Source of the DNA: Candidatus Aenigmatarchaeota archaeon
Lineage (GTDB): Archaea; Aenigmatarchaeota; Aenigmatarchaeia; CG10238-14
Assembly: GCA_018920345.1 (NCBI GenBank)
Contig: JAHLMN010000010.1
Coordinates: 1-45,374, forward strand
DNA length: 45,374 nucleotides
Direction of reading: 5' to 3'
Shown: piece by piece, positions 28,146-37,514 of the stretch
Layout: every line of letters begins with the position of its first letter
How positions within the stretch are numbered: position 1 is the first letter of the stretch
Program-made: the position numbers and the translations under genes
The notes under the pieces: generated by a model
What the model was told of the DNA's origin: nothing
The model's database searches: none
The model's input: the letters and a program-made list of their open reading frames with translations, nothing else

Positions 28146-29641
28146 TCTTTTGGAACTATCTTTTCAGGTTTTTCATTTTTTTCAACAATTTTAAGCAAAC
28201 TTTTAGAGTTCATATAATATTCTGCTATTATTTTTCCTACTCCATTAACTGTGTTTACATTGTGTTTCATCATCCATTTTAGCACGTGTTCTCTTTCTTT
28301 TAAGGTTTTTTCAATATCCTTATCACTCATACCCGTATGCATCTTTATCTTATCCAAAAACTTGAATTTTTTAGCTTTTTTATCAAAAGTATCTTTAGCT
28401 GCATTCCAACCAAATAATATGCTTACCTTTTCTTTACTTTCAGGCATAAATTCAGCTATTTGATAAACTCTTCTTCTACCACTTCTTCTATCTCTAAACA
28501 TTACAATATTCAAATCAATTGCATCTAACAAAGATTCTGGAATATTAATAGGCGGATTCGTTAGCCTCTTATATGTCTGCTCAGCTGTATCAGCATGTAC
28601 AGTTGAGTAAACACTATGACCAGTATGCATAGCTTCAAATAACACTTCTGCCTGTCTTTCCTTTCTTATCTCTCCAACTACTATTCTATCAGGTCTCATT
28701 CTTAAACTATTAACAAGCAAAGCAAGCATATCTACTTCTCCTTTTCCTTCAGGATTTGGCTCTCTAGTTGTTAAAGGAACCCAATGTAAAAAATCAGGCA
28801 GACGAAGTTCTCTTGTATCTTCTATACTTATTATTCTATGATTAGGAGGTATAAAGAACATCAATGCATTCAAAAAACTTGTTTTGCCAGAGCCTGTACC
28901 ACCAGAAATTATTACATTCATCTCATATTCTATTGCAAGCCATAACAAAGATATGATATTTGTATCACAAGTGTTGTTTGACATTAAATCTGTTATAGTC
29001 CAAGGGTTTCTTCTAAACATTCTTATAGTAATTGTGTTACCAAAACTTGATATCGGAAATAGTGTAGCATTTACTCTATCACCTGATGTTAAATGTGCAT
29101 CTAACAAAGGATTTAATATGCTTATTTGTCTACCTACCTTTCTACCAACTGTTGATGCATAGTTTTGTATTTGTTGCTCATCTTTCATAAATAAGTTTGT
29201 TTTCAACCATCCGTATTTTTTATGATAAACCCAAACAGGCTCTTTAGAACTATTTATCACTATTTCTTCCAAATTTGGGTCAGAAAGTAAAATCTCTATA
29301 TCACCCAAACCAAGCATTTCATTAACAAGAACCCCCGATAACAATTCTTTTTTCTCTAAAGCAAGATTAGGTAATAATTTGTTTATTAATTGTAAAGATT
29401 TAGTGTAAAATTTTTTCTTTAGTTCTTCTGTGGATGATGGATCTACTAACTCAGAAACTTTTATTTGTAACTCTCCCAATAATCTATCTTTTATCTCATC
29501 TATTATTAATTGTGTGCCTCTTTCTATAGATGGTTTTATTAAATTATAAATAGGAACGAATTCTTCTGGTTTGCGCATTATCTCTACTGTTGCCAAAACC
29601 TTATTGGCATAAACCGTATAGCTTTCTAAAAGCTGTGTCAT
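28133..29641 (-). CDS. Type II/IV secretion ATPase (TadA/VirB11/PilT-like)
   Basis: SGGTGSGKTSFLNAL, RIISIEDTRELRLP, LRMRPDRIVVGEIRKERQAEVLFEAMHTGHS. Confidence 0.92.
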   Translation of the reverse strand: MTQLLESYTVYANKVLATVEIMRKPEEFVPIYNLIKPSIERGTQLIIDEIKDRLLGELQIKVSELVDPSSTEELKKKFYTKSLQLINKLLPNLALEKKELLSGVLVNEMLGLGDIEILLSDPNLEEIVINSSKEPVWVYHKKYGWLKTNLFMKDEQQIQNYASTVGRKVGRQISILNPLLDAHLTSGDRVNATLFPISSFGNTITIRMFRRNPWTITDLMSNNTCDTNIISLLWLAIEYEMNVIISGGTGSGKTSFLNALMFFIPPNHRIISIEDTRELRLPDFLHWVPLTTREPNPEGKGEVDMLALLVNSLRMRPDRIVVGEIRKERQAEVLFEAMHTGHSVYSTVHADTAEQTYKRLTNPPINIPESLLDAIDLNIVMFRDRRSGRRRVYQIAEFMPESKEKVSILFGWNAAKDTFDKKAKKFKFLDKIKMHTGMSDKDIEKTLKEREHVLKWMMKHNVNTVNGVGKIIAEYYMNSKSLLKIVEKNEKPEKIVPKEWLK

Positions 29642-30408
29642 GTCTTCACCTTAACCTTAGGCCCTCCTATTAAAGGATAAACAACTTCCACGATACCTTT
29701 ATTTTCTAATATTCTTACTAAATCCTCTAAATCTTTAACATTCATCCTCATTTCTTTAGCCAAAGTGTTTATACCTACTGAGCCTTTCTTTCTTAAAATA
29801 GACAAAAGCAAATCAACATTACTATTTATTACATTCCCTTCACTTTTCTTTACTGCTTTTAGGAAAAATTCTGCAGTCAAACCTTTTACAACATCTTCTC
29901 TTGTAATTATACCAACAGTTTTGTTATTATCATCAACAACTATTAGCCGATCAATTTTATGTTTTATCATCAAATCACTAGCATCTGTTATCCTTTCATT
30001 CTGATTAATTGTTATAGGAGGCGAACTCATAACTTGCTCTACTTTTATATTTTCAAGACCTTCTAGATCTATAAAGTCTTTTTTAGTATCAATTAAATTT
30101 TTTTCCCTCATTACTCTCATTATATCTGTGTCGCTTATTACACCAACTACTTTATTACCTTGCTTGACAGGAACTCCTGTTATTTCAAAATCACCTAATA
30201 ATTCTAAGACTTCTCTTAAATTTTGACCAACTTCTACTACTTTTAAGTTAGTGCTCATTATATTTTTAACAGGAGTTTCTATAGGAACATAACCCTCTTT
30301 TATTTCGTGTTTAACTATTGAATGAATTTTTTCTCTTTTTTGTTGTTTAGAAATTTCCTTTTCTCTTTTTTTTATCTTTTTAATAATCTTCTTTATTTTA
30401 TGCTTCAT
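29638..30408 (-). CDS. CBS-domain pair protein with C-terminal HTH
   Basis: Two CBS repeats (VPVKQGNKVVGVISDTDIMR; LIVVDDNNKTVGIITREDVV) plus LRKKGSVGINTLAKEMRMNVKDLEDLVRILENKGIV. Confidence 0.82.
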   Translation of the reverse strand: MKHKIKKIIKKIKKREKEISKQQKREKIHSIVKHEIKEGYVPIETPVKNIMSTNLKVVEVGQNLREVLELLGDFEITGVPVKQGNKVVGVISDTDIMRVMREKNLIDTKKDFIDLEGLENIKVEQVMSSPPITINQNERITDASDLMIKHKIDRLIVVDDNNKTVGIITREDVVKGLTAEFFLKAVKKSEGNVINSNVDLLLSILRKKGSVGINTLAKEMRMNVKDLEDLVRILENKGIVEVVYPLIGGPKVKVKT

Positions 30409-30469
30409 AAAACCCTCTATAAATATCTAGTTTTCTATTTAATAATAATTAATTGATAAATAATATTAT

Positions 30470-30880
30470 ATGGCAAAATCCCAAGTAGCAACAGAATATT
30501 TGATAATTGTAGTCGTTGGCCTATTAATTTTAATTCCTATTATTATTTATCTAAATGACGTCTATATCTCTTATAAGGATGAAAGTAAAGTTTCTTCTGC
30601 AAAATTAACAGTAAATAAACTAGCTTCTTTAGCTAACTGGGTTTATTCTCAAGGTGAACCTGCGAGGGCAACTTCACTTATTTATATACCAGAAGGTGTC
30701 GTATCTATAGATTTTTCAGAAAAGATGATAAATTTTAGAATAAAAACAAAAAGTGGTTTTGTTGATGTTAGCGAAAATGCTCCAACTTCAATAGATGGTT
30801 CTTTACCTATACACTCAGGGTATTATAATGTTCTTATATCAGCTACAAATGATACAGTAAAAATAATAGTGGTTGAATGA
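30470..30880 (+). CDS. Pilin-like protein, class III-type N-terminus
   Basis: MAKSQVATEYLIIVVVGLLILIPIIIYL. Confidence 0.75.
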   Translation: MAKSQVATEYLIIVVVGLLILIPIIIYLNDVYISYKDESKVSSAKLTVNKLASLANWVYSQGEPARATSLIYIPEGVVSIDFSEKMINFRIKTKSGFVDVSENAPTSIDGSLPIHSGYYNVLISATNDTVKIIVVE

Positions 30881-31263
30881 AAGCGCAAGCGGGAATAGAA
30901 TTTTTGTTCTATATAGCTATAACCCTAATTATTTTAACTCTTTTTCTTTATTCTTCCTACTCTAAACAAGCAGAGCTAACAAGATTAAAAATAGATAATG
31001 AATTAAAGGATTTAGCAAAAAGTGCTGCATTTGAGATCAACTCGGCTGTAAAGGCAGGGGATGGATATGAAAGAAGATTTAATATGAAAGAATATTATTC
31101 AAATGTTAAAGAGTTTAACATTACAATAAAAGAAAATATAGTTGAAGTAAATTTTGGCTCTATTTATCATTATAGCAATCTTCTAACAAAAAATGTTGTA
31201 GGTAATTTTACTTTAGATTGGAATTTTATAAGAAATCAAAATGGTGTTATATATGTCAACTAA
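30877..31263 (+). CDS. Pilin-like protein
   Basis: MKAQAGIEFLFYIAITLIILTLFLYSS; ATGA overlap with previous gene. Confidence 0.72.
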   Translation: MKAQAGIEFLFYIAITLIILTLFLYSSYSKQAELTRLKIDNELKDLAKSAAFEINSAVKAGDGYERRFNMKEYYSNVKEFNITIKENIVEVNFGSIYHYSNLLTKNVVGNFTLDWNFIRNQNGVIYVN

Positions 31264-31723
31264 AGCTCAAATAATTTCAAGTGATTTTATTGTTGCAACT
31301 TCAATATTTCTTTTATTTATTGCAATAATATACTCCTTATGGTTAACAAAAACATATTATATAGAGGAAGAAAAAAGGGTTATAGATATAGATGATGCTG
31401 CTATTACTGCTTCTAATATTTGGCTTAGAGAAGGTAATCCAAAATATTGGAATCAAAGTAATATAATTGATTTAGGACTTGAAAACAATAATAGATTAAA
31501 TCAAACGAAGATAGACATGTTAAATGATTTAGGTTATGAAAATGTTAAAAAATTAGCCGGTTTAGAGAGATATGATTTTTTTATGAGAATTTACAACCAA
31601 AATAATCAAACTTTATTTAGCTATGGAAAAATTGAAAATGCAAAAAATATTGCAAAAATAAAAAGAGTTTCTATACTTAATGGAAGTATAGTTTTTTTGG
31701 ATACTATTGTGTGGTCTAAATGA
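31253..31723 (+). CDS. Pilin-like/minor pilin protein
   Basis: MSTKAQIISSDFIVATSIFLLFIAIIYSLWL; start 31253 preferred. Confidence 0.68.
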   Translation: MSTKAQIISSDFIVATSIFLLFIAIIYSLWLTKTYYIEEEKRVIDIDDAAITASNIWLREGNPKYWNQSNIIDLGLENNNRLNQTKIDMLNDLGYENVKKLAGLERYDFFMRIYNQNNQTLFSYGKIENAKNIAKIKRVSILNGSIVFLDTIVWSK

Positions 31724-34314
31724 AAAAAGGCGTTATATTTACATTAGATATTTTGCTTAGTATAGCCATAATTATTTTAATTATATTTCTGTTTCAACAA
31801 ATAAGACCAGAAAATTATACAGAGCAAAATAATCTTCAAAGAATAAATATGATTTCAAATGATATAATGAATGTTTTATCTGATCTAAAAGTTTATGAGG
31901 TTAACACTACTACAATAAATCATCTTATAGCTGAAAAAAAATTAAAAGAAGAGGATCTAGATAAAAGTGTTTTAGATTTAATAGCAAGTTTTTGGTATTC
32001 AGGAAATGTTAGCATTGCAAAAAATATTTCTCAAGAAATTTTGGAACCTTTTAAAGATTTTTGTATATCATTAGAAGCAAATGATATTATATATCAAAAT
32101 TGTAATAATTCTAGTAATTTAATGGCTGTAGCTAGTAAAATAGAAACTGGTTATGAATTAGGTAAGCCTACTGAAGGTTATATTGCCAGGGCCTTTTTAA
32201 CATCAATAAAAAACAAAACAACTTCTAATTATGGATTTTTTGGAGGATATGAAGGCGATGGTAACATAACAAAAATTTTAGTTTTACCTGAAGATGCCAA
32301 AATAGTTTCTGTATATTTAGAAGGTGTTTTTGGTAATAATTTTACTTTATATATAAACAAGAATTTTTCTGGTATATACAATGTTTCTGGCTCGACTCTT
32401 ACACCAAATAAATGGTTTATTTGCAATCAAACTTTTAATAAAAATATTTGTTCGTTTGTGAAGAATGGTTCAAATGAATTCAACTTTAATTTTTCAAACA
32501 ATAAAAATAATTTTGTTGGAGGTGGCTTTATAAAAGTAACATATAATACATCTTTGCCTTTTGTTAACAACAATACAAGTGTTTATTATTTTCCCGGAAT
32601 AAAAGGCTTGATAAATATATATTCTTCTTTTGATATACCTGGTGATTTGAAAGATATGGAAATTTATCTAAACTATAAAACAAATTATACTGTATTTTTG
32701 TCAATAGGAAATAAAACGGTTTGGAGAAGCAATTCTACAATAGTTCAGCAAAAAATAACAAATTCTACATTATCAAATATAATAAACTTTAGAGATTTGT
32801 CAAACAAAACTGTTCCTATAAGATTTGGCACTGAAACATTTACAGAAACAGTTGGCGGAAAGGCTGATGTTATTTTGATAACAGATATTTCTGGTAGCAT
32901 GAATTGGCGTCTAGATAGTAATATAAATGGTGTGAATAAAGATTGTAACAACATAAATGATCCTGATACAAATAGAATAAGCTTAGCTAAATGCTTGGAT
33001 AAAGAATTTACTCAAATAATATTAAATGTAACAGGAAATAGAGTTGGATTAGTTGGATATAGTGGAGTGCCAAACGCAATACCTACATCAAGCAGTCAAA
33101 TGATTGTGTCTTATACAAATTTAACAAACAATTCAACTGCATTAATAAATCAAATAAACACTTATACACCTAATGGCGCTACAGGTATTTGTGGATCTTT
33201 AAGGCAAGCGATAAAAATGCTACTTGACCAAAGTAATTCTTCAAGAGCTAAATTTATTGTTTTAATGACAGATGGTTTGGCAAATGTTCAATGTAACCCA
33301 AGTAACCAAAATTCAACAATTGGTTGCATACCTAGAATTTGTCCTGATACTAGATATTGTACAGGTGGTGGTTGTTTATATTCTACATGTGGTGATTGGA
33401 TATCAGAAAAAGCTGCTAATGATAGTATACAAGAAGGGTGTAGAGCTGCTCAAAATGGAATAACAGTGTATACAATAGGTTTCGGCCCTGTTAGCTCTTG
33501 TCCAATAAGTAATTATACGCTAAACGAAATAGCTAAATGTGGAAACGGTAGATATTATAGTAGCAATAATGCAAGTCAATTGATTAATATTTATAGAAAT
33601 ATAGCAGGAGAAATAGTAAGCTTAAGTTATGAAACACAAAGAACAAATATTACAGGAAATATAAGTTTAGACAATATTCTTTTTGATAATTCTTATATAG
33701 CTTTTAATTATTCACCTAATTCAGAGCCATTGAAATATGGGGAAATAACTTTAACATTAGAAAGTCCCAGAATAGGTGATATGATCAACTTTGGATCAAA
33801 TTCTAGTTTTAGTTATGGTGGTTTTCAAGTCCCAAATGTTTTAAGAGTAAATCAAGCAAAAGTAACTTCTTATTCATCTGAGTATTGGACAGATAAAGTA
33901 TTATTTAGACCAAACTCAAGTCAATGGACAAATGTTTATAGTCTAAATCAATATGGAGAGATATATCAGCTTTTAGGAGATCCGTTTACAGTTCAAATAC
34001 CAGCTTACTTAATAGAACCTAACAAAGTTAATTATGTTGCTGTTGGTACTGGTTTATCACCAATTAATTCGACAGGAGGATCTATTGATAATAAAGTTAT
34101 ATATGAAGTTGTTGTTAGTGGTGTTGTTGGATATGGAAATGCTTTTAATTCATCAGAAGCAGCAATAAACGATGCTTACAATAGATTATTAGATCAAATA
34201 AAGGATTATGTTGATGTAGAAAAAAATAATATTATAGTAAATGAAGAAAGCATTAGCGGAATAAAATGGCTCTGGGGACCAAGTATTATAAAGGTGGTTG
34301 TTTGGAAAAAATGA
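31720..34314 (+). CDS. Pilin-like N-terminus fused to von Willebrand factor A domain
   Basis: MKKGVIFTLDILLSIAIIILIIFLFQQ; MIDAS DISGSMNW; VLMTDGLAN; NGITVYTIGFG. Confidence 0.82.
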   Translation: MKKGVIFTLDILLSIAIIILIIFLFQQIRPENYTEQNNLQRINMISNDIMNVLSDLKVYEVNTTTINHLIAEKKLKEEDLDKSVLDLIASFWYSGNVSIAKNISQEILEPFKDFCISLEANDIIYQNCNNSSNLMAVASKIETGYELGKPTEGYIARAFLTSIKNKTTSNYGFFGGYEGDGNITKILVLPEDAKIVSVYLEGVFGNNFTLYINKNFSGIYNVSGSTLTPNKWFICNQTFNKNICSFVKNGSNEFNFNFSNNKNNFVGGGFIKVTYNTSLPFVNNNTSVYYFPGIKGLINIYSSFDIPGDLKDMEIYLNYKTNYTVFLSIGNKTVWRSNSTIVQQKITNSTLSNIINFRDLSNKTVPIRFGTETFTETVGGKADVILITDISGSMNWRLDSNINGVNKDCNNINDPDTNRISLAKCLDKEFTQIILNVTGNRVGLVGYSGVPNAIPTSSSQMIVSYTNLTNNSTALINQINTYTPNGATGICGSLRQAIKMLLDQSNSSRAKFIVLMTDGLANVQCNPSNQNSTIGCIPRICPDTRYCTGGGCLYSTCGDWISEKAANDSIQEGCRAAQNGITVYTIGFGPVSSCPISNYTLNEIAKCGNGRYYSSNNASQLINIYRNIAGEIVSLSYETQRTNITGNISLDNILFDNSYIAFNYSPNSEPLKYGEITLTLESPRIGDMINFGSNSSFSYGGFQVPNVLRVNQAKVTSYSSEYWTDKVLFRPNSSQWTNVYSLNQYGEIYQLLGDPFTVQIPAYLIEPNKVNYVAVGTGLSPINSTGGSIDNKVIYEVVVSGVVGYGNAFNSSEAAINDAYNRLLDQIKDYVDVEKNNIIVNEESISGIKWLWGPSIIKVVVWKK

Positions 34315-36278
34315 TTTTAATTTTGTTAATTATAGGTTTGGTGTCTGCACAAACCATTGACGAAATGTTTAGAGTTGAAAATGGTAACGAGTGGGCAATA
34401 GAAGTTGCTGATTGGGGTTATATATTATCAGTAGCTAGGCCCAGACCACAAGAAGTTCAAACACCTAAAACTCAAGAAGAAGCTATACAAATATCAAACA
34501 CATTTTTGGAAAAAAATGCTAAATATTTTGGCATTGAAAGTTTGAATTATACAGACTCTGCTCTAATAACAGATATAGAAGGAAAAAAATCTTGGGTAGT
34601 TGTATATGAAGGTCAGAGATTTGAAGGATTGCCTGTTATGGATACACATACAACAGTAATAATGACACTAGATGGTCAAGTGTATGCTGTAGGAAATCTG
34701 AGATATCATTTTGAAGAAGATGTTATTCCAACAAGTATATCAATAGATGAGGCAAAAGAAAAAGCAAAAGAAGTTTTAAATACAAAAGAAGAGCCAATTG
34801 AAATAAAAAAACAAGTAAAAGCTATCATTGAACAAAATAAAACCAAACCTGAGATTTTTTGGAATATAACTTATGGTTGTCCTATAAATAAAGATGTTCT
34901 GATAAATAGCAAAGGTGAAATAATAAGTATAAAAGAAAGCCAAAATATTTGTGAGAAAAAAGAAATTAAATATTTGTTTTTATTGCCTTTTTTGGTTTTA
35001 ATTGTTTTTCTTTTATTTAGTAAGAAGAAAAGAAGAAAAGGTATTGCTTTTGGTCTACTTTTAGTAACAATTTCTTTATCTCTAGTTGCTTTAGTATTAA
35101 TGCAAAAAGAAATATACAGAAAAGATATTAAGAAAACCTTTATAGAAAATAGAATTCAAGAGATAATTAATCTTTTTGAAGGAATAAATTATGATTTGGA
35201 AAAGGCATTAGATATAACAGCAAAAAGATCAATAGCAGTAGCTGAAAGTAAAATTATAACTACAGGTGTACCTTTAACATCTGCTGACCAAACAATAAAA
35301 GAACTTATGTTATTTGGCTCTATATATGGGGAGGAACAACCACTAATGGAAAATTCTACAATAAATAATTGGATCAAAAAAATTGAAATTATAGGTAAAG
35401 AAAAAGGTTATGAAATAAATATAAGTTTTGTTGATTTTGAAATAAAACCTTATGACAGTTTTAATATAATTATTGAAGGATCTGCTTGGATAAATATTAG
35501 TGATAAAATTGGTTCAATTTCTATAAAAAGAATACAAAATATAAGCAAAACTGTATCTATAGAAAATTTTGAAGATCCTATATATGCTTTAAATACAAAC
35601 TCAAAAGCAACAAGAATAATTAAAAAAACAAAATTTTCTGAAAATTTTACTCAATTATTAGCTAGCTGCTCTGGTATAGGAACATGGAAATATGGAGAAA
35701 GTTTTGTTAGTGATAATCCAGTAGAAATAATTAATGCTGCTAACAAATCGCAAAAAATTCTTGTAACTAATGATGTATCTTTAATTGAACCTTCAATAGT
35801 TAATCAATATCTTGCTGTGGTTTCTAAAACAGATTCTAGTTACATTATCATAGACAAGGTTGTAAATTGTAGTAGTATAGATATACCTAATAGTATCAGA
35901 ATTGTCGTAGATTCAAGTAATGGAAGAGTTTGGTCAATAGAAAATCTCTTAGATCATTATAAAAATGGTTATTATTCTCCTAGCTTATATGGACCTAGTT
36001 TTTTTGATAGGTTGGAAGGGAAGTTAATATTACAAAATAAGTATAAAACTATGTCTAAAAACATAATAGGTTTAGAAAGTTTTATCGATAAAAATTATTT
36101 TGATCAAATAGATATAGTTGTTAAACAAGATACAAATATAGATTATCTTTATTTTAATCAAAGTTATTTTTCTTCTAAAAATGTAAGAGGTATGCCAAAC
36201 AGCTTTTTAATAGATAATCAAACAGCTATTAAAGGCGGTCATCAAGATTATTATCAAGTTAGTGAATTATTAAATTAA
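34311..36278 (+). CDS. Membrane protein with PepSY/FTP-like N-terminal region
   Basis: ATGA overlap with VWA gene; signal peptide ILILLIIGLVSA; FEGLPVMDTHTTVIMTLDGQVYAVGNLR; two internal TMs. Confidence 0.6.
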   Translation: MILILLIIGLVSAQTIDEMFRVENGNEWAIEVADWGYILSVARPRPQEVQTPKTQEEAIQISNTFLEKNAKYFGIESLNYTDSALITDIEGKKSWVVVYEGQRFEGLPVMDTHTTVIMTLDGQVYAVGNLRYHFEEDVIPTSISIDEAKEKAKEVLNTKEEPIEIKKQVKAIIEQNKTKPEIFWNITYGCPINKDVLINSKGEIISIKESQNICEKKEIKYLFLLPFLVLIVFLLFSKKKRRKGIAFGLLLVTISLSLVALVLMQKEIYRKDIKKTFIENRIQEIINLFEGINYDLEKALDITAKRSIAVAESKIITTGVPLTSADQTIKELMLFGSIYGEEQPLMENSTINNWIKKIEIIGKEKGYEINISFVDFEIKPYDSFNIIIEGSAWINISDKIGSISIKRIQNISKTVSIENFEDPIYALNTNSKATRIIKKTKFSENFTQLLASCSGIGTWKYGESFVSDNPVEIINAANKSQKILVTNDVSLIEPSIVNQYLAVVSKTDSSYIIIDKVVNCSSIDIPNSIRIVVDSSNGRVWSIENLLDHYKNGYYSPSLYGPSFFDRLEGKLILQNKYKTMSKNIIGLESFIDKNYFDQIDIVVKQDTNIDYLYFNQSYFSSKNVRGMPNSFLIDNQTAIKGGHQDYYQVSELLN

Positions 36279-36279
36279 T

Positions 36280-36891
36280 TTATCTAGATAATATAAAAAA
36301 GATTATTACTAAAAGTATTGCTATTATAGCTATTAAAATTACTTTTGTTTTTAGATCTATAGTCTTTTTCATCTTTTCTATTGTTGTGGTTGTTGTTTGA
36401 TTTGTTGTTTGATTTAAATTTGTTGTGGTTGTTGTATTAATTTTTGTTGTTTGAATGTTTGTTGTAATTGTTGTATTAGAAGTTGTTTTATTTAAGTTTA
36501 CAACTAAAACAGGAAGTGTATATTTTTGACTTTGAATTTTATTCCCATTTATTTCATTTATAGATTCTGCCCAAAAAGTTAAATTATATAATCCTTCATT
36601 TGCTGTTGTACTTATATTTATCCTTAAAGATTTTTTCTGTTTTGGTAAAATTTCATCTATTTCTGATTGATAAATGATAAAATTTGAAGGTATTTGATAT
36701 CTCAATTTAACCATAAATATTGTCTCATCGTAGGTATTTTCTAAAACAAAAAAAGTTTCATTATATTTTCCTTTCTCTATAACAAGATCTTTTGGTTGAT
36801 AAAAATATTTTATTTTTAAATAATCTTGTGATGTAGATAGATTTAATAAAAAAAGTAAAAATATTAAGAGTAAGGCTGTTTTTAAATACAT
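36280..36891 (-). CDS. Surface protein with signal peptide, Ig-like region, Thr/Asn-rich stalk and C-terminal TM
   Basis: NKTTSNTTITTNIQTTKINTTTTTNLNQTTNQTTTTT then TM. Confidence 0.6.
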   Translation of the reverse strand: MYLKTALLLIFLLFLLNLSTSQDYLKIKYFYQPKDLVIEKGKYNETFFVLENTYDETIFMVKLRYQIPSNFIIYQSEIDEILPKQKKSLRINISTTANEGLYNLTFWAESINEINGNKIQSQKYTLPVLVVNLNKTTSNTTITTNIQTTKINTTTTTNLNQTTNQTTTTTIEKMKKTIDLKTKVILIAIIAILLVIIFFILSR

Positions 36892-36923
36892 ATTATTTAA
36901 TTATATTGTTTTTATTTTAAGTT

Positions 36924-37472
36924 TTATTGTATTTTTAAAAGTATTCTTTGTCCCATATCTTTTATTGTTTTATCTGCATCCATACTTCCTTTAGAAGTTA
37001 TATGAATCATATAATATCCTTTTGTTATCCATAAATGATAATAATATATACCAGGAGGATTAAATTCTGCACCATAATCATCCTCTGCATTAACTCTGAA
37101 TTTACTTTTGTCACCAAATTCATTTTCACTTAACAAACCTTTAGAACCAAATAAATGAGATGATTCATATTGATAACTGTTTTCTAAATCATTTAAATTT
37201 GTAAATTTCTTTATTTCAACAAAAATCCATGTATCTTTTAAATTATCTGCTGTATAATTACAATATGTGTATTCAGATAAAGAAGAATGCTGTTGAGCTT
37301 GATATTTTTCTGTTATACATTCGTTTGCAATAGACAAATTTAATTCTTTGAGATCATTATCATCTAAAGTAACTGTTTTTGATTCATTCACTCTTTTAGG
37401 TAAAAATAGATATAATGATAATAAAACTAAAAAAACAAATACAAAAAATATTATTAATTTATTTAACTTCAT
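36924..37472 (-). CDS. Membrane-anchored hypothetical protein
   Basis: N-terminal TM, open frame 182 aa. Confidence 0.5.
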   Translation of the reverse strand: MKLNKLIIFFVFVFLVLLSLYLFLPKRVNESKTVTLDDNDLKELNLSIANECITEKYQAQQHSSLSEYTYCNYTADNLKDTWIFVEIKKFTNLNDLENSYQYESSHLFGSKGLLSENEFGDKSKFRVNAEDDYGAEFNPPGIYYYHLWITKGYYMIHITSKGSMDADKTIKDMGQRILLKIQ

Positions 37473-37514
37473 TTTTATCCTATATAATTTTATAAATTAT
37501 AGTTATAAATTTTT

